Assembly (NCBI GenBank): GCA_014773175.1
Contig: VXCM01000503.1
Coordinates: 160,625 to 224,624, forward strand
DNA from: Lucifuga dentata
Lineage: Eukaryota; Chordata; Actinopteri; Ophidiiformes; Bythitidae
Direction of reading: 5' to 3'
Length of the DNA: 64,000 bases
Shown here: in pieces, positions 50,366-62,371 of the stretch
How positions within the stretch are numbered: the stretch's first letter is position 1
How the letters are laid out: each line of letters starts with the position of its first letter
Position numbers and translations under genes: made by a program
Notes under the pieces: generated by a model
What the model saw: only the letters and a program-made list of their open reading frames with translations
Database searches by the model: none
What the model was told of the DNA's origin: nothing

Positions 50366-52531
50366 ATAAGAAGACAACTTAATTTCTTTATTTGTCATAA
50401 GAAAAAGCTTTCAAAATATATCAAGATCTGGACCAAACTGCAGCTTTTTTTTTGAAATAGAGATTTGTGTTGTACTTTTAAAATTGATAAAGATATTGAA
50501 AAACATCTCAAAATACTCCTCAATCATAAAAAAAAAAAAAAATTGTAGATCAGCACCAAATTTAATTTTTCTTTCCTGGATCACACTGAACCCTTGTCTC
50601 AACATCAGTTAATACTAGTACTGCTGTTAAACTAACAGCTGCAGGTGAAAACATAACCTCCTTGGCAGAGATAAATATGGATTACAGAGACTGACAGCTG
50701 TAAGTTATAGGCTCATACATTGTTTTTTGTTAGTGTGTACTACTCTATACAAGTATTGTCTCCTGTACTGTGGACAGATTTATTTACACTTACAAAGTCA
50801 ATATGAAGAAACTGAAGGGTTCCCCACCCCCCGCCAGATAAGTCTCTAATCAAACATTGCTTACAGTCATATGTTGGTATGACTCCATAGGCTTCTGTGT
50901 TGTGGTCAGTTGCAGTCACACGGCCAGAGGCAGGTCACTGAGAAAAGTCATCAAAAAAGAAGCATTGTAGTGGAATTTAAACTTTTTCCTCAGTAAAATC
51001 GGATTTTCACATATCAGGAGTGAGCATAACACACACACACACACACACAAAAGCAGCAAGAATGAGGTAATGCTCCCTAAGAGGAATGAAAGAATGTTTG
51101 TCCACAATACTGAAATCTTTTAAACTCAGACACACAACTTAGAAACCATTTCTGTGTTTTAGTGCCAGCAGAGGACTTCACGTTCCTCCTCGTTCAAGTG
51201 CATATTTTAGCCCAGATTCAGATCCTTATCTGGATTCCGATTAAATTTCACCTATTGACCATCTATCATGGGATTTTTTTTTTTTTTTTTCCCCATTGAG
51301 ATTGGTTTATTATTTTAAGATAAATTGACAAAAATATAATTTAAGGAATCCCCAGATCTGCTTCTGGATCTGCACTAAAATCTAAATGGCCATGACTTAC
51401 TATTCAAACAAGTGTCATCATTCATAATTTTTTGAGTAATCCTGCTAACAAATAAACACAATAGATGTGGGTTGAAACCTAACCTCTTTGGTTCCAGCAT
51501 CAGAGGCATATGTTTTAAATCCATTACCTATATGCTAACTATTGGTATGCTAGTGGCATCACAGTTTCTTAGACATGATCAATGTGAGATGGAGTTACTG
51601 GTGGCAACCCTTTGATTTGATTTTCAGGAAAAAAAATAAAATAAACCTCTACTAGTTCATAACGAAGCTGGGAAATTCATATTCAGTCAGTTGCTTGTGC
51701 CATTTTAGCATCAAGAATGTCTCAGAGACTGCAGACAGAAAAATGTGATCTGATCACAACCCTGACATGCAGGTTTCTTTGATTTGACAGCAGATGGGAA
51801 AAACCTTCTTCAACATCACTGTGATTAGAAGCAGAACATGTTTGAAAAGTTTGAACCCACAGAGGGCACAGCAACAAATTTCTGCACTGTGACATTTAGT
51901 GCCAACTTAAGCTTAAAAAAAATAAATAAATAAATAAACAACTGATTCCCCTAAACTAAAGCTGTGTACTCTCAGGCTGCAGGGGCTCAAACACAACATT
52001 TAATATTTGCTAGTGAAACAAAGGTATAAAGATCCACTATTTCAAATAAAACAAATGTGACTTGTAGTAAACCAAACTATGGAGTGAAATGTAACAACAT
52101 TGTCTGAGAGGGGGGGACAAGGATAAGACTCAAATGCAGACAGACATGAATTCAAGATGGAAACAGACTCAAGCTTACACTCCAATTCAAAAAACTGAAG
52201 CAGACCAACAAATCTGATGGGCAGAAACAGACAAAAAGTGATCACAGGTAGGCTTACACTCAGTATCCGGGTAGTGCCTGAAACCAGGAAGAGTCATAAA
52301 GGCAGGCAGCAAAACACAGAAAACAAAACAATGGAGATCCCTAAATGTGATGGTTTACATGGACAGCAAGGAACAGAGAAAGGGGAACAGGCTGGTAAAT
52401 GTAAGAAGGCTGATCAGGGAATTGGGAACAGGTGAGTGATCAGGTGACCAGGTGAAAGAACTCCAGGGTGACAGCTGGTGGACAGAAGCAGAATATCATC
52501 CTAGTGACAAGACTTAATTTGCTCACCCCTG

Positions 52532-52565
<34 letters not shown>

Positions 52566-52939
52566 ATTAAATGGTGACAAATTAGATATGACTGACATAA
52601 ATATAGTGAAGAGTGAATATTATGAGAACTGTAATTGACTGTAATTATGAGAATTACAGTCATGCTTATGTAGTAAGCTTAATTAAAGTAAGCAAAATTA
52701 ATCTATTGCTCCCCTTTAATTTGGATCCTTAGTGTCACTTCTTATGTTAGTGTGATGATAAAAAAAAAAAATTATTTTGTGTTGGCAAAAGGTTTTTAGT
52801 TTAATCTACTGTGTAAGTATGATCTTGATGCTTAAATGTTGAAAATTGATTTCTAGTCATTTTAATTCACACACTTTAGTTCCTTAACAAAATTACATGC
52901 AAACACAAATAGACAAATTACAGCCACTCAGTTGGAAAA

Positions 52940-54027
52940 GCTATAGTTTATTCATATCAACATGTTTATTCCTGGATACACCTTTGGTTTCTATAATCTG
53001 GTTTAATATGCTATAATCTGTACACATTAATATAAATATCTGCATTTGTCCCAAACAATACACATTATTAACAATGCAATAAGATTTGAGTCAATACAAA
53101 ACCATATGCTATACCTTGTGCTAATGAGTTGATTTCTCCCCATTCCATGTAAGTGTATAAAACAGTGATGAAAAGTGAGGCTGTAATACATACATTTAAG
53201 TGTTGAAAGTGCACTTATAAATAAAAAATATAATAATTATTAAAGGAATTAAATACAGTTTGCATTAGAAAAGCTACTTTCTTTAAATCAATATAATCTG
53301 CCTACACATTACAATATTGGAGCCAGCAGTTTACTTAAGGAAACACAAGAAAGGACTGGTGGCTCCACTCTTCAAAAGGACAGTGTCATAAAAACGACCA
53401 TGCAATATAAATGAACCCAGATCCAAAGAAACCATAGATAGGAATCCTCAGCGGGGATGAAACTGCTTTGTAGTGGAATGGGATATTTGCGTTCTATCTG
53501 CAGATCAACCCAGAATATCAAGTGAATTACTCTCTGCATCTCCATGAAGGAGATGCAGAGTGACAGGAGGCAGGAGGAGAAAAGAAAGAAGGCAGTACAC
53601 CTCAGAAAACTCAAACAGAGAAAAAAAGGATTGAGCAAGAGAAGAGAGAAGAACAGTATGAGAAAAGAACAGAGAAAGAGAAATAATATAGAATGGTTTA
53701 AAAAGAGAAATTACCTCATTGAACTACTATTATTATTCTTTTTTACTTTTTTGTGTGTTTTATTTGCACATACGTGCATGTTCATTGGTTGCATCTCCAT
53801 GGTTACTGTAGTGGCAGTCAAGGCTTCAAGTAAGCTATAGGTTGATCTTGCCTTTGTCAGCTGTATCCATCTCTTTCTCATTCTGTTTCCATCCATTCCT
53901 TGAGCTTTCTTTCTCTCTATCCTGTAATCTCCAGCAAAGGTTCTGTCCCTTTGTCTCTCTCGCACAGGCACACCCTGCTTTGTGTGTAATAAGATACAAA
54001 AGGACACACACATGTCACGATCACGTG
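52940..54027 (-). other. rab38: rab38 3' UTR (inferred)
   Basis: On the minus strand, downstream of the TAA, AATAAA hexamers appear as TTTATT at 52965-52970 and 52947-52952, and a closer one lies at 53759-53764. A 3' UTR of about 0.3 or 1.1 kb is possible; the sequence alone cannot decide. Confidence 0.4.
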
Positions 54028-54183
54028 TTACTGAGATCGGAAGCAGGACGAGCATGTCCCACCTTTGTCCTTCTCTAACTGTGGGGAGACGATGTCAGGG
54101 ACTTCTGACTGGAGCATGTCATTCTCACTGGCTATGATGTGTTTCACCAAGCAGTTAGCTGCTTCATCAATGTTAATATTTTC
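54028..54183 (-). CDS. rab38: rab38 coding exon 3 with stop
   Basis: Begins after TTTTCAG with ENINIDEAANCLVKHI and ends CSSCFRSQ then TAA (54028-54030). It encodes the last helix, the variable tail and the prenylated CxxC. Intron 2 is 2474 bp. Confidence 0.94.
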   Translation of the reverse strand, partial: ENINIDEAANCLVKHIIASENDMLQSEVPDIVSPQLEKDKGGTCSSCFRSQ

Positions 54184-54787
54184 CTGAAAAGAGAGAAAAA
54201 AAATGGAAAAGGGAGAATGAGAGGAGTGCAACGACAAAAACCTGTGAGAATAAGTGAGCAAACAAAATTGACTTGCTAAATGAAATAAATAGATGAAGGG
54301 ATAAAAGTGATGTCTCCATATTAATGTAGTGAATATTGCCGTTTTGACAGTGCCAGTAAAATAAAAAAAACTAATGAATAGTATGCCAAGTAAAATAAGT
54401 GCAGTCCCAGGTTAGACTCAAACTGAGATATGCATTATACTGTATATTATATATATAGATATATATATATCTATATAAATATAGATATATATATATATAG
54501 ATAGATAGATAGATATATGTATATATACATATGTATATATATTGAACCACTATTTAAAAAATAAAAAAAATTCCAACACTAAGAGGTAATCCTAAGAAGC
54601 TTGTCTGATTCACATTTAGTTCCTATGCATCAGCATAATATACAAATGCAAACAGTACATACAGCCCCCAGAGAAGTGAGCTGAGAGCTCAGCTACACCA
54701 AGAAAATCACCCTGTTACAGTGAAATTCACATGAGGAGAGAATGAGCAACAATGTCACAGTGTTATAATGATGACAAGTAATGTTAT

Positions 54788-54832
<45 letters not shown>

Positions 54833-57284
54833 AGTCTTGATTTGTGAGGTGCGGAGCTGTTGAAGTACAAATATTCTTCAGGTCTTTTGTGTTTATTAGG
54901 ATGGGACATGATGCAGCACTTAATATCTCATAAATACACCCAGACACACACCTCAGCATTTTTCTCTCTCAAACACACACACTCACACAGAGGTGTTCTA
55001 AACTATAATATTTATTGTTAGGTAATTGCATTTGGGGCACCAGTATGCATATAAATGAATACTATTTCTATATATCATAGTATTGTAGATAACATAAGAT
55101 GTGTAGAAGTTTTGGTAAAGTTTTATGAAAGCCATACGGGCTTTAGGCTCTCCAGTGTACACAGGCTCGCTGGCCAAAATAATTAAATTTATGACATAGC
55201 TTTGTAAAATATTGTATTTCCAGTTCAACTTTTTTGTCCCTTTTTATTCAAAGTTTTCATTTATTTTCATTCAGCACTTCATAAAATAGCCTTCAATTTC
55301 CCTGTTTATTGTTCATTCACAGCAGACATTGTTGTTTTTCTCTTTTGACACCATTGTGTCATGTTTCACTTTGTTACAGCTATGCACCTCATTTAACCAG
55401 AGAGCAAGAAACAAAACAAACCCAGAATGTACAAATTTGCATGCATATTTGAGTGTGTTATGTTCAATTTCCTTGAGAGGTTTGGCAGTGCGACCCATTT
55501 TCTTCTCTTCCCATCCAAATGTGAAATTCCTGCTCCACATTAGTTGCTATAATCAGGGCTTGTGATGGTGTGTCAGTGTGTTAGTGTGTAGGTGGGTGAA
55601 TTCCCAGCCCATCTCGTATTCAGAAGCCAGTCAGTATTATCTGTCATTCCTGTATTCATAAATAATTTTCCTTATTATCCATATAATTTACCATAAGTTC
55701 AATTTTACAATGTATACAGTATGTTCTTATCTGTGTGCTTTGTTGTTCTATAAAATATTTCAATTCAGACTGAAGAATTTACACATTGAAATGTACATGG
55801 AAAATAATTTAGGCCCTTAAAACAGTTTTAACCCAAAAAAAAAAAAAAAAANAAAAAAAAAAAAAAAAGTTTTATACCAGCAGCAGCTTGTTAGAAATAT
55901 CAGCCTGTTACCTTACTCAAACTCTTACTCACTGTAATGAGACATTTGCTATGGCCATGTTTGCATCTCATACCTACTAAAATGCTCATTTCAGATGTGA
56001 GTGATTTTTACTCACATTTAATCATGGATGGAAGTTACCTGTCCTAGCAGTCAAGTGACAGACAGCCATTAAAACACCCAGTCACCACACCATCACAGGG
56101 TAAGAGACAGACTGACAGAGTTGTGCCTTTTCCTCAATTATTTCTACATTTTTTCTTGTGCACTTACAGATAACACTTGTAACTTTTATAAAGCAACACT
56201 ATGGAATCACACTGGAATCTTTACATGTATGTACTGATGCACTGATGTACCTAATCATTACTCTGTGACAGTCAGTGGCTGACAGTGGACTGATTAATTT
56301 GCTGACATCCTGCATGGGACAGCACCTAATCTCAGCACATTTAAGCTAGAATAACACAGGAGGGATGTATGCTGTGCAATCCTGCTTGACAAAAAACAGC
56401 ACAGCTCAATGACTGAGGCTTTATTCATGTGCAAATTCTGGCTGCACTGACAGTCTGTTCAGCTCAGCACATTTTAAGGATTTCTTCACATCCTGAATGC
56501 ACCTCTCTGGTAGCGCCTCCATGGGATAATAAGGGTGCTGGCTCTGCTACAGTCCAGCTGGTAGGGTGTCAGCTGCAAGGTCACTTGAAGCTGAAACAGA
56601 CTTGAAAGTCTTCGGACCTCTGTGTATGTGTGCTTGTGTGTGTGTCCTGTGTCTCACCTTAGCAGAAGTCTCGTACCATCCCACAAAGCCATTCTCCTGG
56701 CAGAACTGCTCCATCTTTATTCCGTTATTGGTCAGTACATCCCGACCTTGGTCACATTTATTGGCCAAAAGCACAGTAGCTACATGTTTCCCATTGGCAA
56801 GGGTCAGCTTGGAATCCAAGTCCTCCTTCCATTTGGTGACAGACTCAAAGGAGGCAGGCCGTGTGACGTCAAACACAATGAAGGCACCCATGGCCTCGCG
56901 GTAGTATACACGAGTCATATTTCCAAACCTCTCCTGGCCTGGAAGACAGACAACAGACACAGGGACAAGCAAAGACACACACCACAACACACACAAAGAA
57001 AGAAAGGATTACCATTTGGTTCCACTGTGAAGCTATACACACTTTATACTTTTATTGATGCCCATAGGGAAATTCATCTTTTCACTCTGTTCCCCTCTTA
57101 CAGAGAGACTGACACAGCAGCACCCATACAGCTGGAACAGATGTAGTGTCACTTCAACAGATGCTTTCTGACACAGATACTTGAAAATGAGTCATCGATT
57201 TACTCATCTTATCACACCACTGCCTTGTACATGCATGCCTGCACCCATTCTCCATACCTTCCACCAGTTTCCCATGTCTGCACA

Positions 57285-57340
<56 letters not shown>

Positions 57341-58914
57341 TACATGCATGCTTATAAATGTTGAAAGCGTCTGGTTTGAACTGTTAAAAGCAGCAGAGAT
57401 AAACATGACAGACAGGGTGGGAAGAAATCAACAGAGTGGAGGAGGAGAGCAGAGTGGGGAGTTTTGTGTGTGTGTGTGTGTGTGTGTGTGCCTGTGCACT
57501 TGTCTGTAAAAATTCCTGCACAAAAAATTAATTCGTTAAGCCCTGCTGGAATGTTGTATCAACACTGACTTTCCCATCCATAACTTTAGTCGGAACACCA
57601 TCGGTAGCAGCCACACAGCTGCTGAACTGAAAGTGTTCAGGATGACAGAAATCCATGTCCTAACATCAGTAATGCAAAACCTAATAATCTAGTTCAAGCA
57701 CATTACATTTTAGCTGACCTGGTTGACTCTCACAATTACCTGAAACTGGTCATGGTCAAAAGGAGAGCTGGAAGATTTGGGAGAAGGTTAGTATTACTTT
57801 ACATGATATTTTGTTGATGCCCAGAAGGGACTTTTTTATTCACCTGCCTTCCTGCACAGGTGGATCCAAACCCAAGGTCAACTGCAGAACAGCTGGGAGG
57901 AAGTGTGTCTTGCTCAAGGACATGTCAGCACGGCAGATGTTTGCTGACAGAGGTTATACACTGTTTTATTATTCTGCCTTACCACCTGTTCCTGGCAATG
58001 CTGCACATTACTCATCAAAGTAAAAATGACAAAAATGACTATCCACTTATTTTATAGATTATTTGTTATATTTGAGTTCAATATAGTGGAACTTGGTGTA
58101 AATTGTTCTAACTGGTATATGTTCCCAACGCAGAGTGTCAAGGGCTCCATTAATAGGGATTAATTATGGTAATTATGATTTTGATTTTGGGAGACCCAAA
58201 GCTTCTGGATTAATTTGCTATATTGTGTGTCTGAGTACCAAAACCTTGCCTACAGCCACAGATTTTCACAGCACAAGATATGAATATATACAATACCTTA
58301 AAAAAGCAAAATACTCACTTTTCCCACCACCCACATTGTCTTGGTGGGAGCCTGTGTAACTAGCCCTGTCACCCTTTCAGCTGAAGCCATAGAAAAATGG
58401 CTGACAAAAATAGAAGGTTCAAAATGGTATGTCTTTGGGAGTGTACAGAAAAAGGAAGTGATTTATTACACCAGTGGCATGAGAAAATTTTAGGAGCAAA
58501 CCCTGACTGTAGCAAAATGCAAAAACAAACAAAGCTATTTCTTAAGAGAAATCGCTCTTTATCTCACCAAGATCTTATCAATTCAGTTAAATTCTTTTTA
58601 AATTCCACAGCATCTCTGAGTCAAATCAAATGGAGAACAAACACAGTATGAAACTGTGATGAATTTGTACAGAACTATAATAATGATTTGGTCTGTCCCA
58701 TCGCAAGCCTTCCATATCTTTAGGGACCACGTACTAATATTGCTAAATAGAGGAGAATGGATGATCCTAGTTTTGTCTGTAGAGGCTGGCATGTGCCTTC
58801 TCATGGCCTCTAGGGAGCAGAGAGGATAATATATAGTTTTTTGGGGGTTTTTTTACCTTTATTTATTCAGGGTTATTCACTGAGCATCAAATGCTCTTTT
58901 TCAGGAACATCCTG

Positions 58915-58947
<33 letters not shown>

Positions 58948-61776
58948 GGAAGCTGCCCAGTACAACCACAGACTTCTCTGCTGNACACACACACACACAC
59001 ACACACACACACCTGGAAGCTGCCCAGTACAACCACAGACTTCTCTGCTGCCACTAAGCAGCTCCATGGACTATTTGGTGGTTAGGTGCCTTGCTCAAGG
59101 ACATGTCAGGGTGATAATTAGGGAGGGGCAGCCGCTGGCCTCATTCACCTCCCCAACCCAGATTTCTCAAATTCAGGGATTGAAATGGTGACCCCTCAGT
59201 CACAAGCTCACTTCTCTAACCTTTAGGCCACCACTGCCCCAAAACTAATGGAAACAGGCAAACATAATTAGATGCAACCAACTTTGTCTAGGTGGTTTGA
59301 CTTAGATGGTGCTTCATCCACCAAAACACAGCATTTGGGAATCAAATATGTGCAAAAATGCAAGTACACACATAGAAAACCTGTAGCTCTGACCTAGTAT
59401 TGTATCCATTTGTGGTTTTGCTCACAAGCATCGAGACCAAACATTATTTCTGCAATGACAACATGCCAGAGCTGTTCACATCTGCGGTATAAACAGCTAT
59501 GCAGTAAGTTGGCATTTTACAAGTCTTAGAAATGGGTATTCTAGTTTGTACTTTCCCTGTCTACGTGTACAAGTGCTGCAGCTTCTTACATTGTTCTGCT
59601 GTAGCTACTGCTGGTCTGAGTGCTACATACAGCTCAATAACAACAACTTTAGATTCCAGAACAACTTTAGATTCCTAAAGAAGAAATTAGCTGTGCTAGC
59701 AGCTAAACCTGAGCAAAATTATTAAAATATAATTGCAATATACTAGCCATGCAACATTAGTGATAATTGCTGTTTGGCTTCAAATAGCATGAGCATATAA
59801 CTATTGTTCCTCTGCAGCCATCCTTTTGTTAGCAACTACTTTGCTATTCTCAAAATAAAGAGGAGTCAGTGACAGTCCATCAGGAACAATCAGAACCATT
59901 TATATCTTTGTTCTATTAAAATTTCTTTGATGATATCCAATGAGCTACCTCAGAGCATGACTTGTCACAAGACAAGCACCTAATTACGCACAGGTGTGCA
60001 CACCTAAATTAGAAATGTAAAGTGAACTCAGACATGATCACTTCAGCATTACACAGCCTGATAGAGTGAAAAGGTGTGTAACCATAATGCTCATCACACA
60101 ATATGATTGTGTGATGAGCATTATTAAGAACAACCATATTAAGGCCAATGTTACACAAGGGTAAAATATAATGCTGAAAGACTGCTGAAAGTAATTTACA
60201 ATTCTGCCTTCCAGAAACAGTGCTAATGGATAACATTTGCCACAGCTATTTCCTGTTTTATCACGTTCTGGCATTTTGTTACGTGGTAGAAAGGGATGCT
60301 CGGTTTCTGTCTTACTAGTAATTCATTGTTAGCTTTTTTGGATTTATAAATGACTATCTCCATGTTATTTTATAGTGCACTGCCTTTCACTCTGAAGAAG
60401 CTCTAACTATATTTTTTGCTTTTTAAAGGTCAAAGATCATGATATGATAGCAAACTAATATATCTTAAAATTATATCCAGTCCACTTGTAAAGGTTTTGA
60501 TGGAGCAGGAGATACAAGTGTCATAACTCATGACTTAATGACTCATGATGCTGTATGTGCCCCTCATGAATTAAAAAAAAAAAAAAAAANAAAAAAAAAA
60601 AAAAAAAGGAGAAGCATGCAATGACAAAAATGCATAGCCAAGTGATCTGAATGCCAACAGGTCACCTGCTATACAAACATTAACCCTGCATAGCTCTCCT
60701 ATTGCCTCACACACACTCACACACACAGAATCACAACTCTGGACACGTTACAATATATGTTGAATATTACACACCCAACTCAAACATCATATGCTTCTCT
60801 ATCTCTAACTTTAAGCCACAATAACTCATGTCCTTGCTGGAAGATACTTTTCATCCTTTGGTGAATATTCCATTGATCATTTAAAAATCAGTGGTTCTCA
60901 GTCCCAATCCTTGTAGGTTACTGCATTGTATATTTCCCATCTCTCCTTGCTCTACCCACACCTGATTGCCTAAACAGGTATTGGCGTGATTAGCTAAACC
61001 CACCTGATTCAGCTATAATCAGGTAAAGGAGAGGTGTAATATACAGTGCTGTGGTACTCTTTAACCTGAACATTCATTAAAGGTTGGAAAACGATTATTA
61101 AAATCAATCAAGCACGAGAAAATTCAAAAAAATAAATTAAAAATGGGTGATTTTGTTTTCTTTGAATCAACAAAATAACTGTTAATACAATTTCTCCCAT
61201 CACTATAACTTGGCATCAAAGTGTAATGTTATAAATTTGAGGATTGTTCCATAAACTGCCAAAACGTGTTCCATTTTTTTCATCTGTGTACATGTGTAAT
61301 TCATTTTATCCATTATTAATGCCTAGTGTAACAAACTGCTTAAATAGAGATTTTTCTTTCGATACTAAAAACCTTAGTTTGTCGGTGGTTCATTCTCACT
61401 TCAAGGGGCGTAAAGGTTGAGTACAGACAGCTGAAATGACACTGTGTAATAAAAACATCCATGTAATGATCATTTAAAATTTCATGAACAAAGAAATACC
61501 ACGTTGATCATTTTTTATTTGGCGTTTGGGTATCTATCTTTTCACCGCACCGTGCGTAAAAAGTTAGACTGTACCTGCTATGTCCCATAGCTGGAGGCGC
61601 ACCGTCTCCTGCTCCCAGTTGAGCACTTTGAGAGCGAAGTCCACCCCGATGGTGGCTCGATAGATGGGGCTGAAGTTGTGATGGACGTACCTCTTGATGA
61701 TGCTGGTTTTGCCAACTCCTAAGTCTCCTATCACCAGAATCTTATAAAGACGCTCCTTATGGTGATTGTTCTGCAT
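54028..61776 (-). CDS. rab38: Rab38 small GTPase, three coding exons
   Basis: Complementary-strand exons 61575-61776, 56658-56938 and 54028-54183 join to a 212-residue protein; human RAB38 has 211. It has every GTPase motif: P-loop GDLGVGKTS (17-25), switch I Thr42, WDIAGQE with Gln69, NKCD (127-130) and ETSAK. The Rab32/38 signatures GVDFALKVL and RFGNMTRVYYREA are present. The C-terminus CSSCFRSQ gives Cys205 and Cys208 for prenylation, the same CxxC spacing as human Rab38. In vertebrates Rab38 directs tyrosinase-family cargo to melanosomes and other lysosome-related organelles with BLOC-3, BLOC-2 and VARP. The start has G at -3. Splice sites are GTACAG and GTGAGA donors with CTTCCAG and TTTTCAG acceptors. 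Fish can carry several rab38/rab32 copies, so the paralogue letter is not assigned. No defect is seen. Confidence 0.96.
54435..54542. repeat. (TA)n/(GATA)n tract with palindromes
   Basis: TATA, GATA and GTATATAC units in rab38 intron 2, with several self-complementary stretches such as AGATATATATATATCT. Confidence 0.9.
54789..54828. repeat. (CA)n microsatellite
   Basis: About 20 CA units in rab38 intron 2. Confidence 0.93.
56658..56938 (-). CDS. rab38: rab38 coding exon 2
   Basis: Begins after TGTCTTCCAG, completing Gly68, then QERFGNMTRVYYREA, the NKCD motif and ETSAK. It ends AAG before a GTGAGA donor, phase 0. Intron 1 is 4636 bp. Confidence 0.95.
57296..57490. repeat. (CA)n and (GT)n microsatellites
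   Basis: CA at 57296-57336 and GT at about 57465-57490, in rab38 intron 1. Their opposite polarity could form a weak hairpin. Confidence 0.9.
57800..57965. mobile_element. SINE-like repeat copy in rab38 intron 1
   Basis: Shares CTTGCTCAAGGACATGTCAG (20 bp) with the copy near 59089-59108, and starts with TTGTTGATGCCCAGAAGGGA, a TTTATTGATCCCCAxxGGGA-type head. A further head-only fragment lies at about 57049-57080 (TTTTATTGATGCCCATAGGG). Confidence 0.5.
58850..59235. mobile_element. Composite SINE-like repeat in rab38 intron 1
   Basis: A head of TTTACCTTTATTTATTCAGG is followed by ATGCTCTTTTTCAGGAACAT, CA tracts, then GGTGCCTTGCTCAAGGACAT and a tail with TTAGGCCACCACTGCCCC. The blocks are of common fish SINE type. 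The middle is inflated by an assembly duplication around the N at 58984. Confidence 0.5.
58918..59050. repeat. Perfect 66-bp tandem pair separated by a single N
   Basis: 58918-58983 and 58985-59050 are identical (CA tract, then CCTGGAAGCTGCCCAGTACA and on to CTCTGCTG), with the N at 58984. Likely an assembly artefact inside rab38 intron 1. Confidence 0.9.
60084..60124. repeat. Perfect 19-bp hairpin with 3-nt loop
   Basis: ATAATGCTCATCACACAAT (60084-60102) is followed by ATG and then by its exact reverse complement (60106-60124). In rab38 intron 1. Confidence 0.95.
60888..61064. mobile_element. hAT-like MITE copy in rab38 intron 1
   Basis: Starts CAGTGGTTCTCAGTCCCAATC and contains ACACCTGATTGCC and CACCTGATTCAGCTATAATC AGGT-type blocks, resembling a fish repeat with CAGTGGTTCTCA ends. 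The right end is degraded, so the border is approximate. Confidence 0.5.
61575..61776 (-). CDS. rab38: rab38 coding exon 1
   Basis: Starts at ATG (CAT at 61774-61776) and runs through the P-loop and switch I to WDIA plus the first base of Gly68. The donor is GTACAG, phase 1. Confidence 0.95.
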
Positions 61777-62000
61777 GGCGACCGAGGGTGGCGAGAGCTG
61801 CGCATGAATACAGCGTACAGGAGAGGACCGGGGAGAAGCTCAGGACTCAGCAGAGGACAAGAGAGCTTGGTCTGAGTGGGCTGGTGAAGCAGAAGGGGAG
61901 GTGAGGAACGCCCTGGCCCACGCAGGGAAGCAGAGCAGACGTCTGGACCTGGTGACTGATGCAGGGGAGCTGAGTTTAAAAGCCTAATGCTGCTGATAAG
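61777..62000 (-). promoter_or_regulatory. rab38: rab38 5' flank and putative promoter
   Basis: A locally G+C-richer block directly upstream of the rab38 ATG, unlike the AT-rich DNA beyond 62000. A TATA-like TTTTAAA lies on the minus strand at about 61975-61981, some 200 bp before the ATG. Start site and factor sites are not established; no convincing MITF M-box was seen. Confidence 0.4.
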
Positions 62001-62238
62001 GAGTTCTCTTATGACATGATTATAGGATTCAGATCAAATCCCGCAACTATTTTTTTTATTAAACACAACAAGAAAAAAACAAACAAAATCTATTAAGTAC
62101 CTTAAGGTAACCAAGAAAATCTTCTACTTAACATAACTTCATAAGACATCGTTTTAGCCAGTACATTTATGCATTCCTTGAAGGAGGAGACTTCAGTGCT
62201 TTTCCAATACCTAAGAATAAGTCTCAGTGCTGTCTATA

Positions 62239-62371
62239 CCCAGACTTAACACTTTAAACTGAGTCTTATTCATTCCTTTAACTTCATTTTTATCATTTAA
62301 GAGANCCCAGACTTAACACTTTAAACTGAGTCTTATTCATTCCTTTAACTTCATTTTTATCATTTAAGAGA
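62239..62371. repeat. Perfect 66-bp tandem pair separated by a single N
   Basis: 62239-62304 and 62306-62371 are identical (CCCAGACTTAACACTTTAAA ... TTTAAGAGA), with the N at 62305. It lies at the 3' side of the LINE remnant. Likely an assembly artefact. Confidence 0.9.

Larger units (their letters stand above)
31091..52939. other. Intergenic region between fzd4 and rab38
   Basis: Nearly 22 kb between convergent genes with no recognised exon. It holds MITE-like elements (32277-32763, 44050-44325), SINE-like copies (46978, 50105), microsatellites, purine-rich runs (45290-45600) and two gaps. TMEM135, which lies between these genes in human, was not seen. Confidence 0.65.
54184..56657 (-). other. 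rab38: rab38 intron 2
   Basis: A 2.5-kb intron holding a TA/GATA-rich tract (54435-54542), a CA tract (54789-54828) and an interrupted poly(A) with an N at 55852. No other coding content is visible. Confidence 0.85.
56939..61574 (-). other. rab38: rab38 intron 1
   Basis: A 4.6-kb intron filled with repeats: CA/GT tracts at 57296-57336 and 57465-57490, fish-type SINE-like fragments near 57045, 57800 and 58850-59235, a perfect hairpin at 60084-60124, an interrupted poly(A) at 60573-60607, and a MITE-like copy at 60888-61064. No coding exon is visible. Confidence 0.85.

Noticed and set aside
56566..57146. Plus-strand frames of 112 and 174 codons over rab38 exon 2
   Set aside because: They are antisense shadows of the conserved rab38 exon.
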